Assembly (NCBI GenBank): GCA_012295275.1 | Contig: CM022665.1 | Span: forward strand, 10,281,476-10,345,475 | Length of the DNA stretch: 64,000 bases | Source of the DNA: Chrysomallon squamiferum | Lineage: Eukaryota > Mollusca > Gastropoda > Neomphalida > Peltospiridae | Reading direction: 5' to 3' | Part shown: piece by piece, positions 63,249-64,000 of the stretch | Layout of the letters: each line of letters starts with the position of its first letter | Numbering within the stretch: position 1 is the stretch's first letter | Notes under the pieces: generated by a model | Told to the model about the DNA's origin: nothing | Seen by the model: only the letters and a program-made list of their open reading frames with translations | Database searches by the model: none | Translations under genes and position numbers: made by a program

Positions 63249-63735
63249 TTATTATCATTACCAACGCGACGAGCACTGCGACATAATCGCCATCATTACC
63301 AGTACTACCAACATTTACTGTTGTCATCACCAACACCATCTCCAGTGTTATTATCATTACATTAATAACCGTTTTCATCACCACTGCCTAAATCACGATG
63401 ATCATGATGATGAATGAATACCATCATCATCATCAGTATCATTATCATTTTCGGACAGGCATGCATGGGGATAAATAAAAGAAAAAAAAAAGAAAAAAAA
63501 GATAATAAATAAATAAAAATCAAATGAATAAAAAACATTCATCAATATTTCCCACATAGTCATCGTCATCACCATCGTTTTCCTTGTCAAATCACCATCA
63601 CATCGTCATCGACATCGCCATCATCCTCATCATCAACGCTATATTAATCACCATCGTTTTCCTTGTCAAAAACACCACCACCATCATCATCATCATCATC
63701 AACGTCTTCATTATCAAAACCACCACCGCCGCGGT
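63249..63735. repeat. Degenerate (ATC)n region with an ~80-bp duplication
   Basis: ATC/ACC triplets are scattered over about 480 bp. ATCGTTTTCCTTGTCAAA occurs twice (about 63572 and 63653), showing a segmental tandem duplication of about 81 bp within the triplet region. ORFs on both strands are triplet artefacts. Confidence 0.8.
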
Positions 63736-64000
63736 GTCATTCCAACCGACGCTACTGTTACTTTCATTGTGAGTGTCAGTATAGGACAGTATTAAGTACT
63801 GCAAAGGTCTGTGCCTTATGGTCCAAGTGTCAAACTTCTAGCGGTTGTTCCGACACACTGCGACCCCTGCTAACCATTGTAAAACATTTGAATGAAACCC
63901 TTGACTTCGCATTAGTTTGATTTGTTGGCTATTATAGTTACACTGCGAAATAATTCTGGGGACACCATCATTGTTTCAGAATGACACTTTTATGTTTCGA
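63736..64000. other. Non-coding end of window
   Basis: GC-balanced unique sequence. The frame open to 63920 starts inside the triplet array and shows no domain. Confidence 0.35.

Overview
This is an animal (eukaryotic) genomic window: AT-rich, very gene-poor and saturated with microsatellites, with splice-site-bounded coding sequence and tRNA-like SINE relics. It has no operons, ribosome binding sites or prokaryotic genes. The repeat spectrum (long GA/CT, CA/GT, TATG, ATT and CTA arrays) and the protein sequence fit a marine invertebrate, most likely a mollusc, but the lineage is not proven.

One protein-coding gene is well supported. It is a plus-strand, two-exon cyclin-dependent kinase inhibitor of the CIP/KIP family (CDKN1: p21/p27/p57/Dacapo). 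Exon 1 (5859-6345) carries the cyclin-binding RxLFG motif and the CDK-binding KWNFDF...EFY segment. An 889-nt intron follows, then a 77-nt last coding exon (7235-7311). That exon completes a PCNA/PIP-degron-like motif, supplies a KRKR basic patch, and ends in TPKK. Joined, the two exons encode 187 residues. Upstream lies a promoter-like stretch with three CCAAT boxes and a CACGTG E-box.

The remaining ~56 kb downstream is non-coding as far as I can see. It holds (i) dozens of microsatellites, including nine GA/CT arrays of about 65-120 bp; (ii) four diverged minisatellites with units of about 23, 41, 84 and 32 bp (20.9, 38.6, 51.3 and 54.4 kb); (iii) a recent, nearly perfect inverted duplication at 47.0-47.6 kb with a direct repeat of about 24 nt flanking one arm; (iv) several decayed tRNA-derived SINE heads; and (v) low-repeat islands with clustered transcription-factor motifs (9.2, 18.7-19.0, 30.1 and 35.8-36.1 kb) that could be distal regulatory elements of the kinase inhibitor. 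Most other ORFs of 60-170 codons are translations of simple repeats or chance ORFs.

The most interesting point is that this kinase inhibitor seems to combine a p21/Dacapo-like PIP degron and a p27-like TPKK site on one tiny terminal exon. The intron splits the Asp codon of the degron, so intron retention would remove both sites together with the basic patch.
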